37,565 nucleotides of DNA, from the IMG/VR virus record IMGVR_UViG_3300044961_000678, positions 1 to 37,565 of that record. One strand, given 5' to 3'. The position numbers and the translations under genes are program-made. The notes beneath the pieces were generated by a model. That model saw only the letters and a program-made list of their open reading frames with translations. It made no database searches and had not been told where the DNA came from. Positions 20,457 through 28,365 of this stretch are shown here, one piece after another (the stretch's first letter is position 1; every line of letters begins with the position of its first letter). This DNA is from a virus.

Positions 20457-21648
20457 TCTCCTGGGCCAGAGCCTGAAATCGGTCGTTTCTGATGAGCTCG
20501 AGTCCATGGTCGCAGCGCAGGTGGAAGCGGCTCTCAAGCAATTTGAAGACTCCGCCAAGGTTCGTGGCGCAGGCCTCGTGACTCCGGATGGAGGCACCGC
20601 AGACGCTGAAATGAAGAGCATGGCTGACTTCCTGACGGCCATCGCTCGCGGCGATGCGAAGCGGCTGACGCAGATCTACGGATCGAGCCAGATCGACGAT
20701 CGCGGCGAAAAGAAGGCGCTCAACGAGCAGACCGGCGGCGCTGGGGGGTGGACGGTTCCTCCGGAATTCAATAATCGGCTGTTGGAGCAAGCCGGAGAGA
20801 CCAGCTTGATCGACCGGCTTCCGGCAGGGCGCCGCCCCATGGAAATGCCCATGTCGAGCCGAACGCTGGAAATGCCCATGCTGGATCAGTCGATCGCCCC
20901 AGCCGAAGGCGCGAGCGCGGCCGATGCTGGCGTGGTCGCGTACTGGACTGCGGAGGCGGGCAGCATCACGGAAACCGAACCAAAATTCAAGCGCTTGCAA
21001 CTTGAGGCGCACAAGCTCGCCGGCTATACCGTGGCGAGTCAGGAGCTCAATAGCGACTCGGCGCAAGCGTTGGAATCGCTCCTCACGCGGCTCTTTGGCC
21101 GGGCGATCGGCAATCGCCGAAGCTACGCCTTTATGCGCGGCGATGGAGTCGGAAAGCCGCTTGGCGTGCGCAACGCCCCGGCGGCGATTGCCGTGACTCG
21201 CGCTGGGGGAGGCAATGTCGTTGACAAAGCCGACATCCTCGGCATGCTCGAAAAGCAAATCAATCCCGACAACGCGGTATGGCTGGCCCATCCGTTTTTG
21301 CGGTCAACGCTTGCCGATTTGCAAATCGGCACGAACACGGCCATGGCCTGGGGGGACATCCGCAACGGATATCCAGCCACCCTCATGGGGGTGCCGATCC
21401 TGTTCGGCCAGCATATGTCGGCCCCTGGCAGCGCCTTCGATCTGGCATTGATCGACTGGTCGTATTATCTGATCGGCAATCGGGGCGGTACCGCGATTGC
21501 CATGTCGCCGCATGCGAAGTTTTTAACGGATGAGCTCACCTGGCGCTTTACGCATCGGGTCGACGGGCAGCCCTGGGTGTCCAACAAAATGATGCTTGCT
21601 GATGGGGCCGGGTCGAATTACGTGTCGCCATTTATCTATCTGAGCTAA
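20434..21648 (+). CDS. Major capsid protein (HK97 fold)
   Basis: The 404-residue product has a helical N-terminal scaffold-like region (about 1-95), which the upstream protease probably removes. The capsid core follows: GGWTVPPEFNNRLLEQAGE, VAYWTAEAGSITETEPKFKR, KLAGYTVASQELNSDS, AFMRGDGVGKPLGV and LADLQIGTNTAMAW. These fit the HK97 E-loop, A-domain and P-domain order. AAGGAAC lies upstream of the ATG. It forms the icosahedral shell. Confidence 0.95.
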   Translation: MTTVIDYDLLGQSLKSVVSDELESMVAAQVEAALKQFEDSAKVRGAGLVTPDGGTADAEMKSMADFLTAIARGDAKRLTQIYGSSQIDDRGEKKALNEQTGGAGGWTVPPEFNNRLLEQAGETSLIDRLPAGRRPMEMPMSSRTLEMPMLDQSIAPAEGASAADAGVVAYWTAEAGSITETEPKFKRLQLEAHKLAGYTVASQELNSDSAQALESLLTRLFGRAIGNRRSYAFMRGDGVGKPLGVRNAPAAIAVTRAGGGNVVDKADILGMLEKQINPDNAVWLAHPFLRSTLADLQIGTNTAMAWGDIRNGYPATLMGVPILFGQHMSAPGSAFDLALIDWSYYLIGNRGGTAIAMSPHAKFLTDELTWRFTHRVDGQPWVSNKMMLADGAGSNYVSPFIYLS

Positions 21649-21709
21649 TGTCAGAGAGGATGGCTGTAGTGTGGGGGGAGCGATCCTCCCCTATCGAGGA
21701 AATTATTAT

Positions 21710-22162
21710 ATGCCAGCAGGAATGACCGAGGAAAGTGCCGTTGTTGGGCAGATCAGCCCGGCGAGCCGCACGCCGTCGACGACGTACTCAACAGTCGTAG
21801 ATATGTCGCTCATTGGGCGACTTGTGGCTACCGTGCTCGTGGGGGCCATGGGGGAGGGAGCCACGCTGGACGCCACATTCTATGGCAATACCGTCAATTC
21901 GACCAGCGGTGGCACCGCGATCACTGGCAAGAGCCTGGCCGCCGACACGTTCAGCGGCTCGGGCGATCAGAACGGAGTCGCGCTGATCGAAGTCACAAGC
22001 GAAGAAGTGGCCGCCCAGGGCTTTCGCTATGTGTTTCTTGACGTGACCACCACCACGGCGGCAATCGTGTATGGGGCCGTGCTCACGGCCTATCATACCC
22101 GCTACGCCAACGCCGCAACCGATCTGCCCGATCTGGCTGCTGTTCGTGAGATCGTGTACTGA
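21710..22162 (+). CDS. Head-associated protein (possible decoration or stabilisation)
   Basis: The 150-residue product is rich in Ala, Thr, Gly and Val and predicted mostly beta (TTYSTVVDMSLIGRLVATV, GFRYVFLDVTTTTAAIVYGA). It directly follows the capsid gene. Its size and position suit a decoration or stabilisation protein, but no family is recognised. The start at 21710 has GAGGAA upstream; an in-frame GTG at 21671 is less likely. Two hairpins follow its stop. Confidence 0.65.
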   Translation: MPAGMTEESAVVGQISPASRTPSTTYSTVVDMSLIGRLVATVLVGAMGEGATLDATFYGNTVNSTSGGTAITGKSLAADTFSGSGDQNGVALIEVTSEEVAAQGFRYVFLDVTTTTAAIVYGAVLTAYHTRYANAATDLPDLAAVREIVY

Positions 22163-22184
22163 GATACGATAGGGGATGGGTGGG

Positions 22185-22224
22185 GCGGGCCTTCGGCCCG
22201 CGCTCATCCTTCCTCGCAGGAAGG
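22185..22224 (+). terminator. Two hairpins after the capsid genes
   Basis: GCGGGCC-TTC-GGCCCGC (22185-22201) and CCTTCC-TCGCA-GGAAGG (22208-22224). The second contains the ribosome-binding site of the next gene. They could lower transcription and translation past the highly expressed capsid genes. Confidence 0.6.
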
Positions 22225-22232
22225 GCTCCACC

Positions 22233-22895
22233 TTGAATCTCCTGATTGCAACCCCAAAAATACGAACGATTGGCCGTGTGGCAATTAGCCATTGGGCCGC
22301 TCGTGCCAGATGGGGGAAAGCGCACACGGCGATCGAAATGCAAGATGCCCCCAGGGCCGGGGGATCCAACCTTGATGTTCTCGCAAAGTATCAGGCCATC
22401 CGATCCATATTTCTCGCAGGGCCCTACGATGCCCTGCTCACCATCGAGGATGATATCATTGTTCCATCAAATGCCATCGCGGCGCTCACCGCGATCAATG
22501 CTGATATTGTCTATGGGCTGTATGTATGGCGATCCGCCGGGCACCGATGGAACGCTACTACCGAGCTCAACGAACGGGGCGGCGTGTCCATTTCGCAAAG
22601 TAATCCCCAGGGCGCACGGGAATTGCTGCAATCGGGGGGCGTTGGCTTGGTCGCTGGCATGGGCAATGGATGCACGCTGCTTCAGCGGCGCGTGATCGAG
22701 GCGATCCCGTTTCGGGTCGATCATCGCAATCGTGCAGCTCAGGATTGGTGCATGGCGCGGGACGCTGCAGAACGGGGATTCCGTCAGGTGTGCCATTATG
22801 GCGTCGTCTGTGGCCATGTCGAGATCAAGAGTCAATTCCGAGTCTTCTGGCCGGACGCGGGGCCGGAATTGTATCGCGAAGAGATCGCCGAATGA
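22233..22895 (+). CDS. Glycosyltransferase-like protein, copy 1
   Basis: The 220-residue product is a GT-A-like glycosyltransferase: an N-terminal strand (NLLIATPKI), a central LAGPYDALLTIEDDIIVPSN with the acidic EDD (72-74) that would bind metal and nucleotide sugar, then YGLYVWRSAG, GNGCTLLQRRVIEAIPFRVD and a C-terminal CGHVEI. TTG 22233 is chosen because GGAAGG precedes it and because the EDD then falls at the same residue number as in the related gene at 24001. It lies between capsid and connector genes, so it may glycosylate virion proteins. The activity is inferred. Confidence 0.72.
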   Translation: MNLLIATPKIRTIGRVAISHWAARARWGKAHTAIEMQDAPRAGGSNLDVLAKYQAIRSIFLAGPYDALLTIEDDIIVPSNAIAALTAINADIVYGLYVWRSAGHRWNATTELNERGGVSISQSNPQGARELLQSGGVGLVAGMGNGCTLLQRRVIEAIPFRVDHRNRAAQDWCMARDAAERGFRQVCHYGVVCGHVEIKSQFRVFWPDAGPELYREEIAE

Positions 22896-22984
22896 GCAAC
22901 ATCCGCTATGGGCGGCCTCAAGAGATCGAGGGCGGGGCCAGCGGCCCGGATACTGTAGATGTTGGTGAGCTATGGCGTATGTAA
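22892..22984 (+). CDS. Tiny coupled gene, 30 residues
   Basis: ATG 22892 overlaps the previous stop as ATGA and the frame ends 22984, just inside the next gene. The sequence (SNIRYGRPQEIEGGASGPD, VDVGELWRM) is compact and not low-complexity. It may be a real small virion or connector peptide, or only a translational bridge. Evidence is limited to the coupling and lack of other content in this gap. Confidence 0.45.
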   Translation: MSNIRYGRPQEIEGGASGPDTVDVGELWRM

Positions 22985-23562
22985 CCCTGGCCGAAGTGAA
23001 AACTTATTTGAATATCCCATCCGCAACGACGGATGACGATACGCAATTGAGCGAATTTATCAATGTGGCGCAGGCCACGATCGAAGCGCCGCCGCCGATC
23101 GGAACGGGCCGCCGGTTTGAGGCGGCTTTATCAACCCAATATTTTGATGCGGTCGAGGACGTTAACGACCGCGAACTCTTGTTCAACGGGCTCGACCTGG
23201 CCGCGATCACCAATGTGACAAATGGCGACGGAACGACGATCAGCGCGGAAGACTATATCCTGCTGCCCCGCAATTCAAACGGGCCCTACTACGGTTTGAT
23301 ATTGCGACGCGGGGCAAACGTCTCATGGACGTATGACGACAGCCCAGAGCAATCCATCGCCATACAGGGCTATTGGGCCTATTCGCAGACGGCGGGCAGC
23401 TTCATCAAACAGATCACGTTGCGCCTTGTGCAACTGCTCTATCGCCAGCGCAGCGGAACGAATATCGATCAGGCCGTGCAGACAGAGAACGGGCTGATCC
23501 TTCCAAGCGCCATGCCGAAGGATATTCGTGAGGCGCTCGCAGGGCTACGGAGCTTAATATGA
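22972..23562 (+). CDS. Head-tail connector (gp6-like)
   Basis: The 196-residue product begins YVTLAEVKTYLNIPS, the typical opening of HK97 gp6-type connectors, followed by TDDDTQLSEFINVAQATIE and a beta-rich middle (FNGLDLAAITNVTNGDGTTI). The gp6 family forms a ring below the portal. It overlaps the tiny gene before it and the next gene by ATGA. The position between capsid and tail genes supports the role. Confidence 0.78.
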   Translation: MAYVTLAEVKTYLNIPSATTDDDTQLSEFINVAQATIEAPPPIGTGRRFEAALSTQYFDAVEDVNDRELLFNGLDLAAITNVTNGDGTTISAEDYILLPRNSNGPYYGLILRRGANVSWTYDDSPEQSIAIQGYWAYSQTAGSFIKQITLRLVQLLYRQRSGTNIDQAVQTENGLILPSAMPKDIREALAGLRSLI

Positions 23563-23996
23563 ATATTGCCCAAATCATCGTTGATCTGCAAGCCTATCAT
23601 GCGGGGCTCGATTCCGTAAAAAGCGCCCCGGCCACCCGGCCCGTGTCGGTGCCTTCGGCCAACTGCCCATGTATTTTGCTCCGGCCGGGGAGCACCGAGA
23701 TCCGGGCGTTTGCGCGGGCGATCAGCGAAACAACGATTCGCGTTGAGGGGATCTGTCTGATCGGCGGGCCCCTAGAGGGGATAGCGGTCAGTGGCGTGAT
23801 CGACCTTGGCGAAACGGTGCGATCGGAGCTCGTCACGCTTTATGAGGATCTCATCAGCAATGCCGCACTCGGCGAGCTACCAACATCGATGGCCCGTGTC
23901 ATCAGCTACGCGGACTCGGGCGAGGCTTCAGCGCTGATCGAATATGAGAATCAGCGGTATCTCGGCTTCACCTTCACCGTGAGTCTGTGGAGTTGA
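23559..23996 (+). CDS. Tail completion or head-tail joining protein
   Basis: The 145-residue product starts by ATGA overlap with the connector gene. It has a mixed alpha/beta pattern (NIAQIIVDLQAYHAGLDSV, TTIRVEGICLIGGPLEGIAV, RYLGFTFTVSLWS). Its size and place between connector and tail tube match a tail terminator or completion protein. Two Cys lie in NCPCILLRPG. The family is not recognised. Confidence 0.6.
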   Translation: MNIAQIIVDLQAYHAGLDSVKSAPATRPVSVPSANCPCILLRPGSTEIRAFARAISETTIRVEGICLIGGPLEGIAVSGVIDLGETVRSELVTLYEDLISNAALGELPTSMARVISYADSGEASALIEYENQRYLGFTFTVSLWS

Positions 23997-24000
23997 CACC

Positions 24001-24672
24001 ATGCGCATCATGATCGGCGTGCTGGCCTGTCGTCTCAACAACGAAACCATGCGCCGTCTCCTAACGCAACAGTGGGATGATCCGCTTGAGATCATGATCT
24101 TCTGGGGGGATGATCAGCGGCCTGGCGAATCGCGTTTTGCGGCGATTACGCGCAAATATCAGGCGATGCGCGATCGCTTCCTTGCAGGCCCCTATGATGC
24201 CCTGCTCACGGTTGAAGACGATATGTACATCCCCAGCAATGCGATCGCTGATCTCGTGGCATGCCGAGCGGATGTCGCCTATGGGCTCTATGTGTGGCGA
24301 TACGTCGGGAATCATTGGTGGAACGCGTACGCCAAGATCGAGCAGGATGCCGAATCGTTCAAATATTGGTCGTTGTCATTCGATCGCGAGCAGGCGCAGC
24401 GGCATATCTACGCGGGGAGCGTCATCAAGGTCGAGGGCCTGGGCTTCGGATGCACGCTGATTCAGCGCCATGTGCTGGAGTCGATTCCGTTTCGGATCGA
24501 CCCGGCCTATGGCGGGGCATGCAACGACACATTTTTCGCATGGGATTGCAAACAAGCCCACTACACGCAAGTGTGCGATCTCAGCGTGGTATGCGGCCAT
24601 CGGATCGACGATCGCCGCGTTATCTGGCCGGACGGGAGCGCACCGGAATTGTACCGAATCGAAGGAGTCTAA
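24001..24672 (+). CDS. Glycosyltransferase-like protein, copy 2
   Basis: The 223-residue product is related to the 22233 gene: LAGPYDALLTVEDDMYIPSN (EDD at residues 72-74), YGLYVWRYVG, GFGCTLIQRHVLESIPFRID and C-terminal VVCGHRIDDRRVIWPDG. The central LAGPYDALLT segment is identical in both. GGAG lies nine bases before ATG 24001. It sits directly before the tail tube gene with a 3-bp gap, so one enzyme may act on head proteins and the other on tail proteins. The substrate is unknown. Confidence 0.75.
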   Translation: MRIMIGVLACRLNNETMRRLLTQQWDDPLEIMIFWGDDQRPGESRFAAITRKYQAMRDRFLAGPYDALLTVEDDMYIPSNAIADLVACRADVAYGLYVWRYVGNHWWNAYAKIEQDAESFKYWSLSFDREQAQRHIYAGSVIKVEGLGFGCTLIQRHVLESIPFRIDPAYGGACNDTFFAWDCKQAHYTQVCDLSVVCGHRIDDRRVIWPDGSAPELYRIEGV

Positions 24673-24675
24673 CCG

Positions 24676-25107
24676 ATGGCAAGCGTCAAATACCATGGAA
24701 AGAACACAATTGTTCTGTATGCCGTATCGCCCAACACGGCGCCGACGATCAACCTGAGCGGGTCGAGCCGTACCGTCAGCGTGAATCAGCAGGGGCAGGA
24801 GCAGGACGTGAGCACCCGCGATGATTTCATCGAGGATGCGACTCAGTATCTGACCAATCCCCCCCAGCGAACAATACAGCTGCAGGGGTTGGACACCACC
24901 CCGGCCAATAGCCGGACATGGAACGATGTCGACGTTGGCGATCAGGGCCGCGTCGCCGTCTATCCCTTTGGCAGTGGGGCAAATAGCCCCTACGAAATCG
25001 GCAACGTTGTCTGTACCCAGAGCAACTATAGCTCACCGCATGACAATGCCGCTACCTGGGATATTCAGTGGCGCATTTCTGGCCCATGGACAAAGGGTAC
25101 GACCTAA
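24676..25107 (+). CDS. Major tail tube protein (probable)
   Basis: The 143-residue product follows a strong AAGGAG. It is beta-rich with many Ser, Thr and Asn (NTIVLYAVSPNTAPTINLSG, RTIQLQGLDTTPANSRTWND). The position directly before the chaperone pair and tape measure is that of the tail tube gene in siphophages. High expression fits the strong ribosome-binding site. The next gene begins 12 bp after its stop. Confidence 0.7.
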   Translation: MASVKYHGKNTIVLYAVSPNTAPTINLSGSSRTVSVNQQGQEQDVSTRDDFIEDATQYLTNPPQRTIQLQGLDTTPANSRTWNDVDVGDQGRVAVYPFGSGANSPYEIGNVVCTQSNYSSPHDNAATWDIQWRISGPWTKGTT

Positions 25108-25119
25108 AAGGAATCCGCC

Positions 25120-25611
25120 ATGTCCTCCAAAACAACCCAGCGCAAAGGCGAACAAGCGATTCCGTTCGGGGCCGTCTATGAGACGATCGAAACGCCGCCC
25201 GAGCTCGGCTATGATCCGCCCATCCGCGTGATCATTCGAGCGAATCCCACAGCGGGCGATTGGGAGCGCTGGAATGAGGCCAATGCAATGGCCCCAACCA
25301 AGCCCGACAAGCCGATCGCCGAAGCGGTCGACCAGGCCGAAGCGGATCGGCTTGAACGGGAATGGGCGCGCTACCATCGCGACACTGCCACGCGGCGACT
25401 CTTGATCTGCAAAGCGCTTTGCACGCTGTATCATCGGACGCCGGAAGTATGCCCCGAGCTTGATTTTTCAACCGAGCGTTCGACCGAAATCCTCTGGGAT
25501 AATAAAGATATTCCTGATGAGCTCTGGCTCTGGCTGCTCAGCTTGCCATGGGATGTCGTGGCCCGGAGGCGCGAAATCATCATGGGAAAAACGAATCGGG
25601 CGAGCAGCTAG
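25120..25611 (+). CDS. Tail assembly chaperone, G-type product
   Basis: The 163-residue product is the unshifted chaperone, acidic and helical (GDWERWNEANAMAPTKPDKP, DELWLWLLSLPWDVVARRR). In lambda-like siphophages the gene before the tape measure makes a short G and a longer frameshifted G-T protein, both needed to load the tape measure. Here a G-GGA-AAA slippery heptamer lies at 25584-25590 in the correct phase, seven codons before the stop. This supports the role more strongly than sequence similarity does. Confidence 0.82.
   Translation: MSSKTTQRKGEQAIPFGAVYETIETPPELGYDPPIRVIIRANPTAGDWERWNEANAMAPTKPDKPIAEAVDQAEADRLEREWARYHRDTATRRLLICKALCTLYHRTPEVCPELDFSTERSTEILWDNKDIPDELWLWLLSLPWDVVARRREIIMGKTNRASS
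25584..25590 (+). other. Programmed -1 frameshift site
   Basis: The zero-frame codons are ATG GGA AAA, so the heptamer G-GGA-AAA matches the X-XXY-YYZ rule; lambda uses G-GGA-AAG at the same place. Slipping back one base fuses codon 157 of the G-type product to the 25590-25850 frame, giving about 243 residues. Confidence 0.85.
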
Positions 25612-25850
25612 ATTATGTTGGCGATGTGATCGCCAACGGGCAACTCATCCGGTTGCTGCCCGATGACAACCCCTACAAACAGGCCCGCATGCCCGCTCTG
25701 GCCCTGCTTGAGCGACTCCAAGTATGCGCAGCTTTGAATAAAGCGCTGGGAACATCCCACGGGCCCTATGATTGGGATGATTATCCGCTCGAATTGATCG
25801 AGGTCGCGATAGCATGGATCGCCGCTCAACAGGACAACCATGACCACTGA
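25590..25850 (+). CDS. Tail assembly chaperone, T-type extension (made by frameshift)
   Basis: This frame has no good start of its own and continues from the slippery site as NESGEQLDYVGDVIANGQ, then MPALALLERLQVCAALNKAL and ELIEVAIAWIAAQQ. It adds 86 residues to the G-type protein. It overlaps the tape measure start by 11 bp. In lambda the T domain binds the tail tube protein and ends at the tape measure gene. Confidence 0.8.
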   Translation, partial: NESGEQLDYVGDVIANGQLIRLLPDDNPYKQARMPALALLERLQVCAALNKALGTSHGPYDWDDYPLELIEVAIAWIAAQQDNHDH

Positions 25851-28011
25851 TCGCATCGAGCTTCTCATCACGGCGAAGAATGCTGCAAGCGCCTCGCTTC
25901 GGGCCGCTGCGCAGGATGTGGCCGGGCTCGGCGCGAACGTTGATCGCGCCAATACGGCGATGGGCGGCGCGAAAGAACAAGCCGAGCGACTCGGGCAGGC
26001 GCTCGGAAGCAGCAAAGAGAAGGCCAGCGGACTCGCGCAGGGGATCAAGGGCCTGGGCGCTGCCTTCGCAGCCCTCGGCGTTGCGGCCATGGTTCAGCAG
26101 CTCTTGAGCTTCGGGACGGCCCTCGGACAAGCGGCGCTCGGGCTTGAGAAAGCACGATCAACGGCGCAATTGTTGGCGGGGGACTCGGCCCGCTACAATG
26201 AAGTGATCGCCATTGCCCGACAGAATCAGATCCTGTTTGGCGGATCGCTGCAAGAAAACGTGCAAGGCCTGGCATCCCTCGCCGGGCAGGCCCGCAAAAG
26301 CGGGATCGAGCTGTCAACACTTAACGATCTCAGTCAGCGCCTGAATCTGCTTTCGCCCGAGCAGGGGCTCGAAGGCGCGGCGATCGCGCTTCGCGAGGCC
26401 CTCGCCGGCGATACCACCAGTCTTGTCGAGCGATTTGAGCTCCCCCGACTCGAGCTCGCCAAGCTGCGCGACGCCAGCCTGACGGCCGCGCAGCGGGTCG
26501 AGATTCTGAATAAGGTATTAGAGGATCAAGGGGTCAAGGCCGGGGCCGTGGCGGGCACCGTGAGCCGGACTCAGCAAATTTATAACTTTCTCGGCCGCAC
26601 GCTGGAGGATCTGTCAATTGTCGCCGGCGATCGGCTCGCGAAAGCGTTTGAACATGTTGCGCTCGGCCTGGCTACCGTGATTGAGGGGGCCACGCGGGGC
26701 GCGATCGTCGTATCGGCGTTTTTCGATGCGCTCGGGCGTGGCGTGCCCATCCAAGAAGCATGGGCCGATGCCAACGGGGCCGGGGCGCAGCGGCTCGCCG
26801 AGCAGCTCGGCCTCTTGCCCGCACAAACCGCAGCCACAAACGCGCAAACCGCAGCCACAAACGCGCAAACCGCAGCCATCCAGGGCCAAACGGCGGCCAT
26901 GGGGCAAAGCATCGCCCAACAGGAGATCGCCCGCGTTCAATCGCAGCTGCTCGCACAACAGCAGGATGCGCTACGGATCGCCGCGATGGATGCGGCGATG
27001 GGCAGCGGATCGCTGGAGGCAGCCGCCGCTCGCTTGGCGGGGCAATTTCCGATCACGGCGGATGAAGCCCGGGCGCTGGTTGGGGCGCTGCGTGAGCTGA
27101 ACCCGGCAGCGGTCGCCGGAGCGCAGCGCCTCGAGGCGCAAGCGGCGCAAACCCGTCATATGGTGGATCGGATTGGGCCGGGCAGCCCTGGCAAGGGCGG
27201 CGCAACGGATGCCGATATCGATCGAGTCGTCGAGCGCCAAAAAGCGGCGAAAGCCGAAGCCGAAGCGCTCGCAGCGGCCAATGCTCGCTATATCATTAGC
27301 ACCGAAACGAGCGCCGAGCGAGTCGGGCGCTTGCGGCGCGAACTGCAAACCCTCACCCAGGGCACTGCAGCCTATCGCAACAAACAGATCGACATCCTCG
27401 AAGCGGAGAAACAACTCGCCGCTGAGCGGGGCCGGGGCGCAGCGCGGGCAAGTCGCACCGTGGCCACGGAAGCGCAGCGGCTGAGCGCCATTGAGGATCG
27501 TACGGCGGAGCACTACCGGCGACTCCAGCAGGCGCAGGCCGATTACGAATTGTCGAGCAGTCGCAATCGTGAAGATTTCGAGCGCCAGCGGCTACGGCTG
27601 CTCGCCGAAGGCCGCATCAAGGAAGCGCAGCTGCTCGCCGAAGAATTTGCGATCAAAGAGCGGCGCAGCAGAGAGGATTTTGACCGGCAGCAGGCCCGAT
27701 CACAACAGGAATTCGGCGGCCTGCTCGGCGGCGTTGCTGGTCGCACGGTTGCCCGCACCCAACCCGGCGGGGCCGTAGGCTCGGCCGCTGGGGCCGCCCA
27801 GGGAGTTGGGGCGGGGCCGGGCGGCGGCCCCGCGCCCACAACCATCACCGTGCATGTGATCGGATCCGTGCTGCTCGACGGGCAAAAAGTGGGCGATCTG
27901 ATCCTGCCACGAGTCGAGCAGGCCATCGATCAGAGTCTGACTCTGGCCATCGAAACGGCAGCAATCAATGTCAATCAAGGGCAGAGCGCCATACGTGGAG
28001 GGAGGCCATAA
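25840..28011 (+). CDS. Tail tape measure protein
   Basis: The 723-residue product is Ala- and Gln-rich with long helices and hydrophobic patches (GLGAAFAALGVAAMVQQLLS, GLATVIEGATRGAIVVSAFF). It has a low-complexity stretch of 7-residue repeats (QTAATNA, nucleotides 26824-26880) and a charged coiled coil near residues 470-620. At about 0.15 nm per residue the tail would be near 110 nm, which is siphovirus length. It begins inside the chaperone extension, the classical order. Confidence 0.92.
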   Translation: MTTDRIELLITAKNAASASLRAAAQDVAGLGANVDRANTAMGGAKEQAERLGQALGSSKEKASGLAQGIKGLGAAFAALGVAAMVQQLLSFGTALGQAALGLEKARSTAQLLAGDSARYNEVIAIARQNQILFGGSLQENVQGLASLAGQARKSGIELSTLNDLSQRLNLLSPEQGLEGAAIALREALAGDTTSLVERFELPRLELAKLRDASLTAAQRVEILNKVLEDQGVKAGAVAGTVSRTQQIYNFLGRTLEDLSIVAGDRLAKAFEHVALGLATVIEGATRGAIVVSAFFDALGRGVPIQEAWADANGAGAQRLAEQLGLLPAQTAATNAQTAATNAQTAAIQGQTAAMGQSIAQQEIARVQSQLLAQQQDALRIAAMDAAMGSGSLEAAAARLAGQFPITADEARALVGALRELNPAAVAGAQRLEAQAAQTRHMVDRIGPGSPGKGGATDADIDRVVERQKAAKAEAEALAAANARYIISTETSAERVGRLRRELQTLTQGTAAYRNKQIDILEAEKQLAAERGRGAARASRTVATEAQRLSAIEDRTAEHYRRLQQAQADYELSSSRNREDFERQRLRLLAEGRIKEAQLLAEEFAIKERRSREDFDRQQARSQQEFGGLLGGVAGRTVARTQPGGAVGSAAGAAQGVGAGPGGGPAPTTITVHVIGSVLLDGQKVGDLILPRVEQAIDQSLTLAIETAAINVNQGQSAIRGGRP
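26824..26880 (+). repeat. 21-bp tandem repeat in the tape measure gene
   Basis: Two exact 21-bp units (26824-26844 and 26845-26865) plus a 15-bp partial copy. Each adds seven residues, so gain or loss of a unit would change tail length slightly without shifting the frame. Confidence 0.9.
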
Positions 28012-28012
28012 T

Positions 28013-28363
28013 ATGCCATGGTCGTTTGGCGGATCGAGCTTTGCCGTTGCGGCGGATGGGCCGATCTTTGATGAATGGTTTCCGGTTCGCGTCGAACATA
28101 CCCAGGATGCGATCCTGGGCAGCTCGGCGGCCTATGTCGATATTGGAGCAACCGTGCGCGAGCCCATGGCGCTGGTCGCGCAATTTACGACCACGGCGGC
28201 CCGCGATGCAATCGAGGCCAAACTCGGCACCGTCGACACGCTCGCCGATGACGACGGACGCGAATGTCAGGCGCTGCTCAGCAGCGCGTTGCCCATCCGG
28301 GTGAAATCGCCCGGATCTGGATTCTATCGCCTGGCAATCACCTTTGTCTATGTCGAGGCGTGA
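28013..28363 (+). CDS. Distal tail protein (small)
   Basis: The 116-residue product starts at ATG 28013 after GGAGG, two bases past the tape measure stop. It is beta-rich (VREPMALVAQFTTTAARDAI, GFYRLAITFVYVEA). Its position between the tape measure and tail hub is that of a small distal tail or minor tail protein. No family is identified. Confidence 0.65.
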   Translation: MPWSFGGSSFAVAADGPIFDEWFPVRVEHTQDAILGSSAAYVDIGATVREPMALVAQFTTTAARDAIEAKLGTVDTLADDDGRECQALLSSALPIRVKSPGSGFYRLAITFVYVEA

Positions 28364-28365
28364 TC

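Noticed and set aside
20305-21291. Open frame of 328 codons on the minus strand
   Set aside because: It is antisense to the protease and capsid genes, whose identity is clear.
26824-26880. Regulatory or CRISPR-like repeat
   Set aside because: It is a 21-bp in-frame coding repeat of the tape measure protein.
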